NCBI GenBank assembly: GCA_947359465.1
Contig: OX375872.1
Coordinates: forward strand, 126,926,337-126,990,336
Source of the DNA: Metellina segmentata
Lineage: Eukaryota > Arthropoda > Arachnida > Araneae > Tetragnathidae
DNA length: 64,000 nucleotides
Direction of reading: 5' to 3'
The notes below the pieces were generated by a model, which was given only the letters and a program-made list of their open reading frames with translations, was not told the DNA's origin and ran no database searches. Positions 1 through 12,412 of the stretch are shown one piece after another; the stretch's first letter is position 1; each line of letters opens with the position of its first letter. The position numbers were made by a program, and so were the translations under genes.

Positions 1-560
1 TGTACTCTTTCTTGCGGTACAATTATTTCTAAAATTGGTTCATAAATAAATTCGATGCAATCAAAAATTAGTCACAAATTTCATATTTTTTAGTTCGCTG
101 AGAAGGTCTCGCAGTCAGGTGTGGGTTGTATTTTTGACTATCGGGTTTGCCAAATATCAAATTTATCGTAGCAACAATTGCCATAAAACGATTTCTTTTC
201 ATTTGGCGAGGAAAAGGGCTCGTTTTTTTCACTCTGCTCTCAGACGGTTTACGGACAAAGTACAGATTGTAAAGTTAGGAGATTAACACGGTTTACTTTA
301 AATTGTACAGGAAAAAAAGATGTAGAAGGTTTTTTACTGATGCGGCTATTAGTTTAGGGTGCAATAAGTGTAAAGTAAAAAAAAAAAGTGAAATCACTTG
401 CGAAAGAAGTATTGGTTTGCAAAGCAAACCAAACGGGACTACGTAGCAATTCCCGAGGGTGGTCAAGCACAACCTAAGAGGGGGCGAAGCCCTCTCTGTG
501 ATGTTAGGGACCGGAAAGTCAACTCAGGATTATACGAATTATTAATTATACGAATTATTA
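1..560 (+). mobile_element. Helitron-family repeat, copy A (cut by window start)
   Basis: This is closely related to 10920-11480 on the plus strand and to 45300-45835 on the minus strand. All three share an AT-rich body followed by a GC-richer block of short hairpins around 412-500: a perfect 9-bp stem TTGGTTTGC with loop AAA at 412-432, then a weaker palindrome and a block reading GGGGGCGAAGCCC. The Helitron assignment rests on copies B and C, which show terminal features. Here the 5' end lies outside the window and the second hairpin module is missing. There is no coding capacity. Confidence 0.6.
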
Positions 561-639
561 ATTACAGGATTATAGGAATTATTTCTTTTCCCTGCATCAA
601 AGTGATTTCCGGAGTGAACCAATGATTACACGGAGTTGC

Positions 640-2716
640 GGATTTTCGATTCTTTAGCGTAGAAACTCTGGAAGTTTCGGAGCACTTGGTATCTCTGCTA
701 ATGTCTCACAGTCTGAAGAAATGGTTCCAGTAAACATCAATATACTTCATTCTAAATCCTTCTTCCTCAAATTCTCTTGAGTAATTTCTACTCATCCAGT
801 AGTATGTCTGTTGGGACATCCCATAGCATTGCTCTTGCAAATTCTAATACTTGTCGAACACTTCCGCTACTGAGTCTCTCAAGAGGACCAAGACAGGATA
901 AACTTTTAAGGAGAGATGAACTGAAGGAGGACTTCTTCAAAAGATATTTAACACTGGCACTGTAATGATTCTGAGCCCTTAGAAAAAATAAATTCCTTTC
1001 CTTCTCTTCTGTAGCGCTCTAGAAATTTGATCTCCAGTCACAATATCTGCCAGAGGCAACAGTTTCTGAGGACATTATCTTCCAACTTAGCCATTTTCAA
1101 ACCTCGAATAAATTCCTCTTTGTAGATCCTACCCAAAATTGTTCTTGTCAACAATTCAAGTTGAGAATGGAGGGTTTAAGTTTTAGAGGTTCCTTTTCTG
1201 AAGAAATTCGGTCACACGATTAAATATGCTTGTACTTGATACGACAAATATCACTTCAGCCTTCATAGTTTCTCTTCTAAGTAAATGAACAATATTTTTA
1301 TTGCCTGATCTTTGTATCATGTTTGGCTTCTTTATTGGAATATAGTCAAGGAAATACTTTCGCACTGCAATCCACTGTTCAAGTAACCTTTCAGCAGCTG
1401 GCTTTAGGCTTAGCCACCTGCTTGAACAATGCTTTATGAAATGGTGTGTGGGAAGTTTCAAATCTTCTTGAATTTGTTTGTATGTTGACCAACGCTTAGG
1501 CCACTGATTAAAAAATCTGTGAATAGTTAAAACTAGTTCAGTCGCATCTTCCCCAAAAAGTCATTAATAGTTTCTGACTTTCACTAAAAAAACTCAAGAA
1601 TTTGTAATAATCAACTTCCGATGATAACATAGAATGATTTTCAATATGTTTGTAACGCTCTTTTAATATTTAACCCTCTGGATACAGAGACGGACGAAAT
1701 TTTTGCAATCTCTGGTTACGGAGGGGTTTGGAATCTTTCAGATCTCAAGCTCCTGAAGAAACGGCTGAAGTCCATAAACATTTCCATGCCCTCATTTCTG
1801 TGCCACAAAGAGAGCAGCGTGTGAATAGCCTCCGTTCCATAGACAGGAACGTCGGGGTTCTCGATGGGGAGCTTCGAGCGCTTAGAATGTGTGAGAGGTT
1901 GATGATGTATCCAATTGAAAACTTGGCCGAGGATACCTTCGAGTGTAAATTATCATACATATAGAAGGTTCCACCGTCCTTTCAGAGTTTACCCTAACGT
2001 ATCTATACCTTCTAGACCATAATCAGACCCACAATATACCTGGGATCCTCTTGGGTTAATGTTGAGTTAATATCAGCTTGATCCGTCCGGTCTCTTCACC
2101 TCTCCATTCTCGTCTTATTCCAGAATCCAAAAAAAAAAAATGGGTCTGTTGAGACCGCTCTCAGATTTGTGTATGGAGGATGTTATCCCCCCTTTTAAGT
2201 GACCACTGGCATTGATCACCATTTACGAACTGTCAGCGTCTGACCTCCTGGAGGGTTACTCCTATTGTTCGACCCTGTCGACCGGTGATATCCATCTTGT
2301 GCCAAATGATACGCCACACAATTATATGAAAATAAAACGTTAGTCGTAAATGTCACTCAAGTTAGGTAAGAAGGGTCGGACATGCAGATGGCCCTGCTTC
2401 CCTTAAACTTCGCAGCTTCGTTTAACTGATAGCATTTTTCTGTGGGAAAATTTCCAGAACTTGCTGCTAATACACTGCGAGCAACATGAGGTATCCTTTT
2501 CACAATTGAAACGGTACGCTTTTGAATCCATTCTTGCGGTGGAATGTAGCGTGCATTTTGAAATTGAATTCGTACGAACCCTGTTTTTTTTTAGAGGAAA
2601 TGAATTTTTTTAACTGTGCACCAAAAATGTTTCTTCTCTAAATAAGATTTAAGAACTTAAAACCCCTGAAAAGGTGACAAAAAATAAAAAGGTGACGTGT
2701 TAGGAGCCCTGCCATG
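640..2716 (-). mobile_element. Degenerate hAT-type DNA transposon, copy A
   Basis: It ends at 2716 in GTGTTAGGAGCCCTG, the same right terminus as the better-preserved copy at 44425-47460, whose inverted repeat starts CATGGCTCCTAACA. The parts at 1290-1500 and 1680-2716 align with 45920-46110 and 46370-47460. Transposase remnants lie on the minus strand: a piece at 1183-1461, and a piece at 696-960 that is repeated at 2781-2950. No intact frame remains. The left terminus is not visible, so the left limit is approximate. Superfamily is inferred from the CAGGG-type terminus and the transposase fragment. Confidence 0.6.
1183..1461 (-). pseudogene. hAT-like transposase fragment
   Basis: The 92-residue open stretch contains HHFIKHCSSRWLSLKPAAERLLEQW. 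This matches the hAT transposase pattern in which a small Trp-containing segment (C-x-x-RWLSL) is followed by an amphipathic helix ERLLEQW. The same DNA occurs around 45925-46080 inside the complete hAT copy. It has no start context and is flanked by frameshifted sequence, so it is a relic and not a gene. Known: hAT transposases are DNA cut-and-paste enzymes. Inferred: membership, from the motif only. Confidence 0.5.
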
Positions 2717-2780
2717 AGAAAGTGACATAGCAGGCCTTCACTAGCTTTGACACAACTGGGTATTTATGATCCACACCACT

Positions 2781-2955
2781 AATGTCTCACAGTCTGAAGA
2801 ACTGGTTCCAGTAAACATCAATAGGCTTCATTTTGGATCATTCTTCCTCAAATTCTCTTTGGAGTATTTTCCACTCATCCAGTAGTATGCCTGTCAGGAC
2901 ATCCCATGGCATTGCTCTTGCAACTTCTAATACTTGTCGAACACTCTCCTATATG
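2781..2955 (-). repeat. Second copy of hAT 3'-coding fragment
   Basis: A direct repeat of 701-875 with scattered substitutions. Read on the minus strand both copies carry the degraded C-terminal part of a transposase. This copy lies outside the hAT right end at 2716, so it belongs to a different, truncated insertion. Confidence 0.55.
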
Positions 2956-3260
2956 GAATTCCTCTTATATCGAATTCCTTAGCACCAGGCTATGTGATCA
3001 AGGATGTGGGGAAATTCAGTGAAATGGCGTTCCACTGCCTTTTTGTAAATCACGAAGGAAGGAAAGTTTTCTGATGTGCTGTATTTAGAGTTTTGCTATT
3101 GGTTATTTAATGAATAGATCATCTTATTTGTTGATACTTGAGGCTCCAATTCATTTTGCGAACCGAAACTGTTATTACAGCAGCTGGCGCCAGCTATAGC
3201 ATCCTATTACAAATGCCTCAAAAAATATTAAAAAAGGTTTGTTTTTGACGGAAACACAGC

Positions 3261-3316
3261 CGTCATTCAGAAGAGGGAAGGGTAATTGCCCCCCCCCCTC
3301 CCTCTTCTGAATGACG
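3261..3316. repeat. Hairpin: perfect 18-bp inverted repeat with C-rich loop
   Basis: The left arm 3261-3278 (CGTCATTCAGAAGAGGGA) is exactly complementary to the right arm 3299-3316. The 20-base loop contains a C run. It could be a transposon fragment end or a fold-back; no function is implied. Confidence 0.85.
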
Positions 3317-3353
3317 CTCAGATGGCGTACCTGCCATGGACATGGGTGCCAGT

Positions 3354-3462
3354 TCAGAGGTTTTACCTTTAGATCTAGAGGTTTCAATTTGCTTCAGAGG
3401 TACAAAATGCTCAGAGGTAAGTACAGAGGTTTGGAAAAATAGAACAGAGGTTTATGTAGAGG
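3354..3462 (+). repeat. Irregular CAGAGGT(T/A) repeats
   Basis: Seven copies of the core AGAGGT occur within about 110 bp at uneven spacing (roughly 11 to 21 bases), most preceded by C and followed by TTT or TA. The spacing is too irregular for a simple minisatellite. Confidence 0.6.
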
Positions 3463-5068
3463 TCTGAAGTATAATTATATTACACAGTTTGTAAACAAGC
3501 CTAGAGGACTTTTGATGTTTTGAGTTGGCCACACTGGCTTGCTTGTGTTTCAGAAGTGATTATGATTCACAGAGATTAACCCAGGTTCAGAGTGTTTTAC
3601 ACAGTGACCATCTCTACTCCTTGTTGCACAAAGGTCAAGAAGAAGATTTACAGATTCGAGGTAGGCTTAGCGGAATCCACATAAGTGAGATAGTCTCCAT
3701 TATATAACGGCGTAGAGTGCCAATCGATTGAATGAGTGAACATGGCGTCACAGTATAAACATTATCAAGTGAACAGTTGAATGTCGTCACTATTAAATGT
3801 CGCTGTAAAGAATTCACTGTTCAACTAACCAAAGAAGTACATAGTAGGCTACCAGATAATGTTGGTGTGCTGATTCATTTGTCTACACTACATCCCAATA
3901 ATGCTGTGAGAAAAGTGAAGTGTAGCATTGTTCCACTTGCTGCACAATTCATAACTGTGTGTGAAAATGTGGATTAGTACCAGAGAGAGTGGGATTGGTT
4001 ACCATTGATCTCAGGAGTGTCAGCCGAGGAATGTATCAAGCATAGCCCTGTCAAATTCTGAGTCTCTATAGATAGATAGACTGACAGATGCTGCTGGAAA
4101 ATAACAATTTTCACAGCTCTGTAAACCTACATTGACCTTAATGAGTTTACCATTTTCTAATACAACTGTCGAGAGAATGTTTTTTCAACTGAGTAAGGTA
4201 AAAACTAAACTCAGAAATTCACTATAGCTGAAGACGACTGAGTCAATCATGATGGTAATGTATGGACTAGAAGAGGTGAAAGCTGTGTAGACTTTAATCC
4301 TAGTAAAGAAATGCTGATGATATTTAATTCATATGTAATGTGTGGCACAAAGCCCAAAGAGGCAATCGTGTTTGAAAGAAGTGAAGATGAAATAAGGGAG
4401 TATTTTGAAGGATCTGGTGGGCATTCTTTTCAGTATTCAATAAATGTATGAATAGGTACACAAAAGTGAATAATTATTCATTAAATAATGGATTGTGATT
4501 AAAACATGTGTATGCTATTGAGAACAGGGCTGCATAGACGGGAGACTAATATTGAAAAAAAGGTCGTTAGCCCTTTTTTGGCATCTTTATCAAAAGCTTA
4601 TTAAAGTTGAAAGAAAAAATAAAGCATACACAAATGAATCTTATTTCAGCAGCACGCAGCAGTAAAAATAAAACAAGCACAATGTGCTTATAAATAAATG
4701 CCATATGTGTGCTTAGCACATGGCAGATATAAAAAATATCGATATATATCAGCGTTGTTTAAAATATTGTCAATAATATCGCACCATTGGATATGTCGTT
4801 GTATTAAAGATTTCTAAATCAGAGGTTTTGTAGACGTTTACGAGACTTACTGAAAACCTTGACCCTCATAAGAAATTTAGGCCATATCGAAGTAAATTTT
4901 GAAATTGATAAAGAATGTTAAAATGACAGTATATAAGAGGGGGGGGGGGGTTAACATTTTTATTTTATTTTATAGTTTTTAGAGAATTCTTTTTTTTCCC
5001 CCTTGCTTAAAAAGTTATTCTTTTGGAATAACAAAAAAAAAATGACAATATACAAAAATAATATAATA

Positions 5069-5100
5069 TAATGTATAATATTACACAATATTATACATTA
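5069..5100. repeat. AT-rich perfect hairpin, 14-bp stem
   Basis: The arms TAATGTATAATATT (5069-5082) and its exact complement (5087-5100) are separated by ACAC, inside a longer AT-rich palindromic patch. Confidence 0.8.
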
Positions 5101-5279
5101 CATTATACTATATTGGAATATGTGTTGCACAATATTCTTTTGCAGGAGTATGTGATAAGAAAACAAACAAAAGATACAAATGCAAATAATACAAATTGGC
5201 TCACATGTTTCAAAGTGAAATCACAAAAGACATAGACTACAAATAAACACACAATATGTTCCAAAGTTCAATAGACATT

Positions 5280-5760
5280 AGCGCAGGTGGAACAGTATGA
5301 ACGCTTGACAGAAACAGCACACATTTATTACAAATTGGTTTTTCGGCATTCCCTCCCAACTGGCAGAAGTCTTATTCTGTCCCTTGCAAAGTTTAAAAGG
5401 CACATTTCTTTCGTTTTGGGGTCTATAAATGAACAATTGGGGGCATCTGTTGAGCAAAGCACCAAGTCGTAGTTCTTCCACAAGTGCAAGAATAAATTCT
5501 CAATGTAAAATATTAGAGCCTGGGGATTCCTTGAAAATTAGCCTAGCATTGAGTGCAGCAATGTCAAGGATGTCATAAACATGAAGAGGCCACCTGTTAG
5601 TTCCACATCTCGTAGTATATTTCCTTAGCATCTTATCTATTACATTTACTCCACATTTAGTATGATTGCAGCAAGTGACAGTGTTCGGCTTCTTTGCGCC
5701 GTTTACAAGCACATTCGTACACATGGTGCTAAGAATGGTAACATTCTTTTGATATACAGA
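5280..5760 (-). pseudogene. piggyBac-family transposase, C-terminal relic
   Basis: On the minus strand the sequence reads ILSTMCTN, then NHTKCGVNVIDKMLRKYTT, NRWPLHVYDILDIAALNA and, after a stop, EELRLGALL with PFKLCKGQNK. This order (LSTMH-like, N-K-GVD-x-x-D-like, RRWP, IDIAALNA, then a basic and cysteine-bearing tail) is that of the C-terminal half of piggyBac transposases. The normal D in the GVD motif reads N here, and in-frame stops separate the pieces. Its upstream part is missing: at about 5770 the sequence runs into a TA-rich patch and the Tc1-like element. An inactive relic. Confidence 0.7.
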
Positions 5761-5790
5761 TCTCTCTTTATATATATATATGTATACACA

Positions 5791-7191
5791 TACTCTATAA
5801 CAAAAAAAACGACGCACCAAGAAGGAATCATCCAATTGCTTTGAAATTTCGTATGCAAAAATGTTTTGACCAAATATGCAAATGATTAAAATTTGGTGTT
5901 CAATGAATGAATAGTGCGATCTCCAGCGCATCGGAACTGGGCATCCAGCAGATGTATATAAGGAATTGTTCTTGAACTGATGTTAAAAATTTCTGCTGCA
6001 TTGTTATTTAGGATACCTTTCAACGACTCAAAAAATGCCTAGCAGCAGGATTCGAGCTCATTATGAGCAACTTTCAGAGTTTGAAAGAGGTCGTATCATT
6101 AGATTGAAAGAGGCATGTTGGGCAAATCGGAGAATAGCTCGTCATGTGAGTCGAAGCGATGCAGCGATTAGAAGATGTTGGCAAGAGTGGGTGGACAATG
6201 GCAGATTTCAGCGTCATGATGGTAGCGGTCGACGTAGGGCCATAACAGATCGGGAGGACAGAGTGATTGTCAGATCAGCTGTCACAGTGCTTGATTCATC
6301 GCTATCAATCATCAGTCGTGCGACCCACACACGAGTGTCCACCATGACCATTCACAGACGGCTGAGAGAGCAAAATCTACGCTCGTACCGACCGTTACGC
6401 CACCTGCCACTCACGCCTGCACACTGTCGAGCTAGATTACAGTGGTGCTTGGCTCGATCAGGCTGAATGATGCTGATTGGGGACGTATAGTCTTTAGCGA
6501 CGAATCCAGCTTCCAACTGTGTCCTGACGATCATCGAAGACGTGTCTGGAGACGCCCAGGGCAGCGTGCCGATCCTGCTTTCGCTATTGCACGCCACACG
6601 GGCCCTCAACAAGGAGTTATGGTCTGGGGTGCCATTTCCCTTGATAGCCGGACGCCTTTGGTCGTCATTAGAGGTACACTTACTGCACAGCGTACGTTGA
6701 CGACATTCTGAGACCTGTTTTGCTACCGTTCCTTTCGCAGTACCCTGGGCTTATTTTTCAGCAAAGCAATGCCAGACCACATACGGCACGTGTTGCTATG
6801 AACTGTCTTCAAGCTTGTCAAACACATCCTCGGCCAGCCAGATCACCAGATCTCTCTCCCATCGAGCATATCTGGGATATGATGGGAAGGCGACTGCATC
6901 CGGTAGGGAATGTTGATGACGTAGTCCGACAATTGGAGCAAATTTGGCAAGAAATACCGCAGGAGACCATCCGGGAGCTTTATCGTTGTATGCTACGCCG
7001 TGTAGCAGCTTGCATCCAGGCTAGAGGCGGGTCAACACCTTATTGAGCTCGTTACTGTAACTCTGAAATAAATCATTCAATTGTTCTGAAATTTTAATCA
7101 TTTTCTATTCTGTACATAATTTTCCTATCCACCAATTTTTATCTCCATCGGACAACTCCTTGGTGCGTCGATTTTTTTTGTTATAGAGTGT
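5791..7191 (+). mobile_element. Tc1/mariner-type element with terminal inverted repeats
   Basis: The left end (CTCTATAACAAAAAAAACGA from about 5793, then CGCACCAAG) is matched in inverted orientation by the right end at about 7158-7188. The element sits in a TA-repeat tract on both sides, as expected for TA-target elements, so the exact TA duplication cannot be resolved. It encloses a broken transposase frame (6035-7046) and is about 1.4 kb long, within the usual range for the superfamily. It lies directly beside the piggyBac relic and may have interrupted it. Confidence 0.85.
6035..7046 (+). pseudogene. Tc1-like transposase, frameshifted
   Basis: Three consecutive open segments (6035-6466, 6442-6711, 6720-7046) together cover a transposase of about 340 residues, the normal Tc1 length. 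The first has the two helix-turn-helix DNA-binding parts (SEFERGRIIRL...ANRRIARHVSRS; later a TIHRRLRE segment). The second carries VFSDESSF with the first catalytic Asp and a VMVWGAIS segment. The third carries QQSNARPH and SPDLSPIEHIWD. The second catalytic Asp, normally in QQDNARPH, is Ser here, and the frame is broken near 6460 and 6700. The copy therefore cannot encode an active enzyme. Confidence 0.88.
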
Positions 7192-7794
7192 GTATATATA
7201 TATATATGGGGGGGATCACTGATATCTGATCTAACGGCTCCAAGAGGGCAAGGGCCTCATGTTGATTCAATCCTCTCGATATTGTTTACACGTAAAAATG
7301 TTTACACACTGGTCGAAATCAAAAACTCAGAGAGAACAGATCTGTGGAAAGAGTGGCGTTGAGTTTCGTTCTCGATATTAGCTGTAGCAGGACTGGTTTT
7401 CCTCCAAAAGTTATCTAGCACACCAGCGTTGCTAGTATGCGAGTGCATTTCAAAGAACAGTCAGAGTGCTTAGAGAGAATCCGCTATTTGTCGCGATAGT
7501 CATCGCAATAAGAGGTGAGAGTCTTCCCATGCGCAGAAAATAAAAATGAAGCATCAGAAATTCAAAATCAGACATTCTCTTGAAAATCGGTCATTTTTTT
7601 TCTTATGTGGATCTAGGTATTTCTTAGATTATTTAATTTAATAATTAACATAGAAATGTGAAAATTTGTCACAGTACACTTGGAAGCATTTTAAGAAAAG
7701 CAAAAAAAAAAAAACATGAGCTTCGAATTTCAACTGTATGGTTAAATAAAGCAAGTGAAATTAGAAAAAGGGTTAAAATGACCCCAATGGCACT

Positions 7795-7896
7795 CTTAGT
7801 GTTAATTGCGCACAAAAAATTGTTCTCCAAATAGAATTTAAGAACTTAAAACCCCTGAAAAAGTGACAAAATGTTAAAAAAGTGACGTGCTAGAAG
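7795..7896 (-). mobile_element. Right-end fragment of the hAT element
   Basis: The segment aligns with 2612-2716 and 47355-47460, including the shared AAGAACTTAAAACCCCTGAA and the terminal GTGACGTGCTAGAAGCCCTG. Only the end is preserved. Confidence 0.65.
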
Positions 7897-9780
7897 CCCT
7901 GCATTTGACAGGTACTAATGTCTATAAATTTAAATTCATAAATTTGTAAATGGGGATCGTCTTCATATTAAATTGAGCAACCCCTATTTTGATACTACAT
8001 TTCAATTCTATACCAAAATTTAATTTCAGGTACCGAATTTTGTGATTAGGTCTTACTGTTTTTCGAAGTTATTATTACAGAAAGATTAGAGCTCCTAATG
8101 TTAAATCAGTTTCTTACACTTTTATGCATATCTTCCTAAATAATATTTTTATAGCGCTGATATTTTGTAACATGTTACTATTAAACAACCCAAACAAAAT
8201 CCATCTAATATTTTATTTTTAAAGTAATTTTTAGTATGCAATAATAGTTATTAAATTAATGTTTGAAAAAATTATGAATTGGAACCTTATATTTTTATAG
8301 GAATCGATTCAGAAGGACTTCTAGTATGGCTATGCAAAATTGCAGCTGTCTTCGATAGTTAGTTTTTGAGCTACATTAAATTTTCCTCATTGTTTCGATT
8401 TTCAGGGGCAACCAAAAGTTTATAAAACGTCTGACAAACCTTGGATAATAATTCTCAAATCGTTTGCACTTGTATAATAGTGTAATTCGCAAATCGTTTG
8501 CACTTGCATAATAAATATAATTCTCGGATCGCTAAAAAATACGTCTGAAAGAGTTCAAATTTGAAATTCGGGTAGCTATAACTACAATTAAATTTTATCT
8601 GCAAATAGCGACTTTTCTATGTTGAGATGATCCCTAAAATTGACAAACTTTAGGATTGAATATCTCAAGATATAAAGGTAATGAAGTCCTGAAATTTCAT
8701 ATTTAAACTAATTTAACTATGCAGAATCTGACTATGGCATCCAAACATGGTGTTTTCATAAAAAATTTCGTTGTTTGTGCAAAATTTGATATAAAGACGT
8801 CCTCTTATGCAATATTTTGGATTTGAATTTGTTAGAGGACGTAATTCCCTACTGAATGATACCTTTAAATTTGCTCTAGTATAATAGTGCTCAAAATAAA
8901 TTTATTTATTTCTAGTCACTTATCTTCCTTAAATTGCAGGTAAAAACCTGACCAGTAAACCTGAATATCTAATATGATAGGCATCCTTTATAAGTGCTCG
9001 AAATATATAATGAATATATTATTTTTTAATTAGCAAACCAAAATTTTGGAAAGGTTTATATCAAACTTTTCATTTTAACAGCCTAAGAGTTCTGAACATA
9101 ATATTACCTTCAAGTATGGCTTTGTGGGACTTAAACACCTTTGTGTTAGTTGGAAAGAAAACACCTAAAAGCATTCAGTTCATTGATTATTTGCACCCAT
9201 ATGAAAATAGTATTTGTTATTTTACAATTACAAAAAATCATCCATGAGTGCCAACTTAGCATTGCAATCACATCTTTGATACACCAAACTGTTTGTTACA
9301 TTACCAACTCCTTGCATGTATGGTTAATATAAAATTATTTTTGAGTTTTCAATTTTTTGCATGTCTTGTTCACAGCAATGTAAAATACATTTTGTCTTAA
9401 ATATTCAAACCTATTGCTTTTCATCAACTCAATTTGGTTCATTCAATTTAAACTCAATTGACTCAGTCATAAATTATCAGTATCTAATTTTAAAATTATT
9501 TTTATTACATGTTCATCATGTTTAAAGTTTATTACAGTACTTTAAGTAAACAAAAGAAACTTCTTTAAAAAGCAATTGATTATTTGAGGGCTTCTTTTCT
9601 ACCTAAGAAGGAGCAGTTTTAGTGCATTAAAATATGGAAATTGAAAATTTGGGAATACTTTTTAAAAGGAATGTTCAATAAAAAACACCTACAAAGCTCT
9701 TAAACATTTTTCATTTTTTCATGCTCTTTCTTTCACATGATATTATTTACATTACCTTAATATATCTTATTCTCTTTCAG
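7897..9780. other. AT-rich stretch upstream of the TRRAP-like exons
   Basis: I see no convincing exon here. It is probably intron of the TRRAP-like gene, since the first recognised exon starts in mid-domain. It contains a short tandem duplication at 8446-8531 and otherwise unique-looking sequence. Confidence 0.5.
8446..8531 (+). repeat. Tandem repeat, about 35-bp unit, 2.3 copies
   Basis: The unit ATTCTCAAATCGTTTGCACT... recurs as ATTCGCAAATCGTTTGCACT... and then as a partial ATTCTCGGATCG. Confidence 0.75.
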
Positions 9781-9919
9781 TTTGCAAAAGACATAGCACT
9801 TTTAGGTTTCCTGAAAAACGTATTTGGTTTAACTTCCCAAAACCCTGACAAAATATTCGTTCACCAAGAGGATGGTCATATTATTAATTTTGGATACCAA
9901 TTTCAAGATATTACACCAG
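9781..9919 (+). CDS. TRRAP-like: TRRAP-like exon 1 of those visible
   Basis: The acceptor is TCTCTTTCAG and the donor CAG|GTGAGT. It starts in phase 0 and encodes 46 codons plus one base, including ALLGFLKNVFGLTSQNPDKI, which lines up with the ALIGFAEFVLHLNRLNPE region of TRRAP. Confidence 0.8.
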
Positions 9920-12334
9920 GTGAGTCAATTTTCACTTTTGAATATTTATCTAACTATTTGGGTTTTTTATGATAAAGTACTGTTCTAAAATGAAAATTAT
10001 GTTCCATATTTATGAAATGGCAAAAAAATATCAATTTATTTCATTTTTGAATAACATCTACTAAAACTTATGTGGTTTGCATACAAATATATATTTTTGG
10101 TGTTGTAAAAGGTAAAGTCTCAAAGTAAGATGGGTTCAAATCAATTCCTTTTGTAACTTCCCGTGAATTACTAATGAAATTAACATTTCCAAGGATACTT
10201 CTGAGTTGAAACAATTATTAATTGGAAAGTCTGAATTTTTGGATGATGTATATATTTTGTAATCATTTATGTGTTTCAGACCTTTCTAGCTCAACTGAAT
10301 GTGTACCTTTTCGTTTGACTCCAAATATTTCGGAATTGCTAACTCCTGCAGGAGTTAAAGGAATTTTCATGCCAATAATGCAAGCAACTGCTTGTTGTTT
10401 CCAGAAACATGAGAGACTTATTCAAAATTTGCTGGAAGTATTTTGGTTAGATGACTGTTGTACAGACAAGGTAATTAAAAATACTTTTCACGATAATGCA
10501 GACTAATCTTTTATTAGAATTATATCTCTCTATATTAAAAAAAAGTTACCGACGCCGCACGATTGAAAACTATGTTGTTTAGCTCGATTCTTAGATGGTT
10601 TCCCGAGAAAGTACTTAAGATTTTTTTCTGATGCGGCTATTAGTTTTGGGTTTATTAAGTGTCAAAATAGAAAAAGCGAAATTTCTTCCGCGAGTGAGCA
10701 AAACACATACAAATTTTCAGTCTTCAGCCGTGAGGTTTTTTTTAAAGAGTACCTCTCAACGTAAATTTTTGCAGCTCGTCGAGTTTTTATTTTTTTATTT
10801 AAATTTGGTTCTTGATAATATTTTTTTTGAAATTCGGGAAAAATCGGGACATTTTTGTTCTTTTTTTAAAACTGCCGTATCTATATCTTATTACTATTAG
10901 TTTTTAATTTTGAAAATATCGCAGTATACCTCAGAATGTACTCTTTCCTACGGTACTATTATTTTTAAAATTGGTTCATAAATAAATTCGATGCAACCAA
11001 AAGTTGGTGACACAAATTTCGTATTTTTTATTTCGCGGAGCAAATTCCGAACACATATGAGGGTTGCATTTTTTACTATCGGGTTTGCCAGTTATCAAAT
11101 TTATCGTAGCAACAATTACCATAAAAACAATTTCTTTTTATTTGGCGAGGAAAGAGGCTTGCTTTTTTCCCTCTGTTCTCAGACGGTTTACCGAGAAAGT
11201 ACAAAGTACAGATCGTAAAGTTTGGAGATTAACACGGTTTACTTAAAATTGTACAGGGAACAAGATGCAGAAGATTTTTTACTCATGCGGCTATTAGTTT
11301 AGAATGCATTAAGTGTTAAAGTAAAAAAAAAGTGAAATCACTTTCGAAAGAAGTATTGGTTTGTCGAACAAACCAAACGGGATTGCCTAGCAATCAACGG
11401 GGGTCGGCGAGCAGGGAACAAAGCCCTCGCTGTGACATCATGGACCGGAAAGTGAAATCAGGATAATGCGAATTATTCAGATAGTTTCACTCTGCGAAAG
11501 GAATGTTGGTTTGCGAAGCAAACCAAATAGGTTTGCTTAGCAATCCCCGGAGGTTGGCGAGCGTAAACGAGCAGGGGACGGAGCCCCCTACTATGTTACA
11601 ATGAAATAAGGCAAAACTCACAGAAAACGACCATGACAATAATTAACTTGATTTGAAACATTGAATGGAGTGTCCAACAGTGATAACTAGAAAGAATTAG
11701 GGCTGCTCAGTATAAAAAGTATGAAAGTAAAAAAGAAAAGATACACTGCTCAACTTGAACTGCAAAGATGTAATGTTGAAAACAGAAAGCAAAGTATAAT
11801 TTATCTCGTTAAATAAGTAGGATCAATTATAGAGCCAGATCTATATGGACTTACTAATAAGAATTTGCTTTGTTTAGAAATGCAATAAAATTATTAATTT
11901 TTTCATTGAAGATTTTACTTATTAAAGTTAAGTTTTACTTATTCTAGTTAATTCAGCAATGAAATTTTTTGTACTAAAACTGAAAAGATTGTCGGTTTTT
12001 CTGTTTATTCTTAATAATGAGCTGCAATATTTTTAAAATTCTTTTGAAAACATACATCCTTGTAACACCTTTTTTTTTATAAACAGGCTGAACCAAAAAC
12101 GATAGAAGATTGCAGAGAGAATATTTTCAACAATGTAAAGTTAATTTTTCAAAGTACTGCAGGTCAGTATTTTACTAATTTATAACTGAAAGTATAAGTG
12201 AAGGATCAATACTTGGAACTTAAACATTTTTGTTTAGTTTTAGTGAGTATTCTGGTGTTCAGTACTTATAGCATGTACTTAATTTTAAAATTATCGGAAT
12301 TTATGTTAAACAAAATTGGGTTCTAAGCATTGAT

Positions 12335-12412
<78 letters not shown>

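Larger units (their letters stand above)
2960..5279. other. Gene-poor stretch with repeats and an unidentified ORF remnant
   Basis: No complete gene is visible. The stretch holds an 18-bp-stem hairpin (3261-3316), irregular CAGAGGT repeats (3354-3462), a G10 run near 4939, AT-rich palindromes near 5069, and short open pieces on the plus strand at 3777-3977 and about 4270-4450. The open pieces have a protein-like composition (for example PDNVGVLIHLSTLHPNNAV), but I could not assign them to a family. Confidence 0.5.

Noticed and set aside
3777..3977. 66-codon plus-strand ORF
   Set aside because: Protein-like composition and a vague hAT resemblance, but no motif that I can defend. Kept only as part of the unassigned stretch.
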